A stretch of 6,829 bases of DNA from an uncultured Lachnospiraceae bacterium. GTDB taxonomy: Bacteria; Bacillota; Clostridia; Lachnospirales; Lachnospiraceae. Location of the stretch: the NCBI GenBank assembly GCA_910586585.1, contig CAJUKA010000175.1, positions 1-6,829 of the forward strand, in the 5' to 3' direction. A model generated the notes under the pieces. It searched no databases, had not been told where the DNA came from, and was given only the letters and a program-made list of their open reading frames with translations. The number at the start of each line of letters is the position of its first letter. Position 1 is the stretch's first letter. The position numbers and the translations under genes were made by a program. Shown here one piece after another: positions 5,893-6,829 of this stretch.

Positions 5893-6687
5893 ATGACAAA
5901 TGAGCAGAAAAGGGAAGAGAAACAGAAGCTGCTTTTAGAACGCTTACAGGAAATGAGTTATTTTGATGACGAATTTATGACAAAATGTCTGGAAGATTAT
6001 TCCAAAGGGGTAGAACTGATGCTGCGCATTATTATGAATGATGCAAAGTTAGTTGTAAAAGAAGCACAGGTACAGGCGGTAATAAAGAACCTGCAAGGGC
6101 GTTCTATCAGAATGGATGTTAAGACAAATGATGTGTCAAAGAAACAGTACGATGTAGAACTGCAACGAGCCGACAGTGGGGCAAAGCCGAAACGTGCGAG
6201 ATATAACAGCAGTTTAATGGATGCAAATTCCATTCTTCCGGGAGATGATACGGAAATGCTGGCGGAAACGTATGTGGTATTTATTACAGAGAATGATGTG
6301 CTTGAAGGTAATCTCCCGATTTATCATATTGACAGGACAATTCAAGAAACAGGGGCGTTGTTTAATGATAAAGCACATATTATATATGTAAACGGAGAGA
6401 TTAAAGATGATACACCATTAGGGCGGTTGATGCACGATTTAAGCTGTGCTGATCCAGACGATATGAATTATAAGGAATTAGCAGACCGGGCAAGATATTT
6501 CAAGAAAGATGAGGAAGGACGAAAAATTATGAGTAAAATCATGGAGCAGCTTTTAAATGAAGAAAAAATTGAAGCAGCAAAGCGTATGCTGGAAAGAGGA
6601 AAAATGACAAAAGAGGAAATTGCAGAGGATTTAGATTTGCCATTGAGTGTAGTGGAAAGACTTGAGAATGATTTACAACTGGCATAA
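5893..6687 (+). CDS. PD-(D/E)XK nuclease-family protein (Rpn / putative transposase type)
   Basis: A 264-residue protein of the PDDEXK_2 / Rpn-like group, often annotated 'PD-(D/E)XK nuclease family transposase'. E. coli Rpn relatives are DNA endonucleases that raise RecA-independent recombination; whether this one does so is unknown. A charged N-terminus leads to the helix F-M-T-K-C-L-E-D-Y. The nuclease core follows, with R73-M-D75-V and D-V-E89-L-Q91. D75 and E89 are the expected metal-binding residues, and the last position of the motif is Q rather than K, as is common in this family. Next comes the R-A-R-Y-N-S-S-L-M-D helix (101-110), the strand ETYVVFITENDVLEGN (125-140), and I-Y-H-I-D-R at 143-148. 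The end (about 236-260: GKMTKEEIAEDLDLPLSVVE) looks like a helix-turn-helix. ATG 5893 has AGGAG 8 bases upstream. It is full length, 36 bases after the third recombinase, with its own promoter. It may be element cargo or flanking DNA. Confidence 0.88.
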   Translation: MTNEQKREEKQKLLLERLQEMSYFDDEFMTKCLEDYSKGVELMLRIIMNDAKLVVKEAQVQAVIKNLQGRSIRMDVKTNDVSKKQYDVELQRADSGAKPKRARYNSSLMDANSILPGDDTEMLAETYVVFITENDVLEGNLPIYHIDRTIQETGALFNDKAHIIYVNGEIKDDTPLGRLMHDLSCADPDDMNYKELADRARYFKKDEEGRKIMSKIMEQLLNEEKIEAAKRMLERGKMTKEEIAEDLDLPLSVVERLENDLQLA

Positions 6688-6708
6688 TGAATTTTGCGGT
6701 GGATTGTG

Positions 6709-6744
6709 AAAGCAGGAACTCATGAAACGGAGAAATCCTGCTTT
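6709..6744 (+). terminator. Hairpin after the nuclease gene, probable terminator
   Basis: AAAGCAGGA (6709-6717) and TCCTGCTTT (6736-6744) are exact complements, nine pairs, around an 18-base loop. The right arm runs into TTTTATTATATTGATTTTC, a T-rich but interrupted tail. Starting 21 bases after the nuclease stop, this fits an intrinsic terminator, though the loop is long and the T-run short. The left arm also contains AGGA (6714-6717), which could serve as ribosome site for the ORF at 6722. In that case the same stem would mask translation instead. Confidence 0.55.
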
Positions 6745-6829
6745 TATTATATTGATTTTCTTGTTTTGGTATTATTCAACAATAAGAGAAAGGAAAAAAC
6801 CATTATTACAAGATATTTTTCACAAAGTT
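6722..6829 (+). CDS. Possible start of a small membrane protein, cut by the window end
   Basis: From ATG 6722 the frame is open for all 36 codons to the edge. The product begins MKRRNPAFIILIFLFWYYST and then turns strongly basic (I-R-E-R-K-K). A positively charged start followed by about 14 hydrophobic residues is the pattern of a signal anchor or single membrane helix. AGGA (6714-6717) lies 4 bases upstream, a little close. Against it: the DNA is T-rich, where hydrophobic codons arise by chance, and the start lies in the loop of the likely terminator. No family can be named from 36 residues. Confidence 0.28.
   Translation, partial: MKRRNPAFIILIFLFWYYSTIRERKKPLLQDIFHKV

Noticed and set aside
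6818..6825. TTTCACAA repeated from 720-727, possibly marking two ends of a recombination site
   Set aside because: Eight AT-rich bases shared once over 6 kb are within chance, and the second copy is at the window edge, so context cannot be judged.
1..6829. CRISPR array, tRNA, rRNA, or group II intron
   Set aside because: No regularly spaced repeats, no cloverleaf or TTCGA-type arm, and no domain V-like hairpin were seen on reading both strands. The TTGAAAATTGAAT at the left edge resembles rRNA spacer text but is too short to call.

Overview
The window is AT-rich DNA with purine-rich Shine-Dalgarno sites and Clostridia-style proteins. It most resembles an integrative or mobilizable element in a gut Firmicute, probably of the Lachnospiraceae type. 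The host call is an inference from gene content and codon use; no rRNA or housekeeping gene is present. All supported genes lie on the plus strand.

Layout. Positions 1-380 hold no well-recognised gene. They contain an interrupted open frame, a candidate 61-residue ORF with a TTG start, and a strong 18-bp inverted repeat at 316-370. Positions 465-716 encode a small DUF6870-like protein typical of Firmicute mobile elements. The next 137 bases hold a cluster of alternating GTGAAA/TTTCAC half-sites, a promoter with an extended -10 box, and a 5' UTR hairpin beside a perfect AGGAGG site. Positions 854-5856 encode three tandem, translationally coupled large serine recombinases of 564, 560 and 542 residues. 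All three keep the catalytic serine, the partner arginines, the zinc-ribbon cysteines, the coiled coil and the C-terminal conserved block. A PD-(D/E)XK nuclease-family protein (Rpn / 'putative transposase' type) follows at 5893-6687, with its own good promoter overlapping the end of the third recombinase gene. A hairpin at 6709-6744 ends the cluster. It may be a terminator, but it also covers the start of a possible membrane-protein ORF that runs off the window at 6829.

How the parts may work together. Large serine recombinases excise and integrate DNA between attachment sites. Triplets of them are known as the integration module of some streptococcal and clostridial ICEs and IMEs. Here the near-zero gene spacing and uniform strong ribosome sites suggest the three proteins are made together from one promoter, perhaps as a heteromeric or division-of-labour recombinase. 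The nuclease gene may be cargo or the first gene of the flanking DNA; the window cannot decide. The recombinase triplet is a known type of arrangement. The least explained parts are the DNA structures around it (316-370, 713-733, 812-839) and the region before 465.
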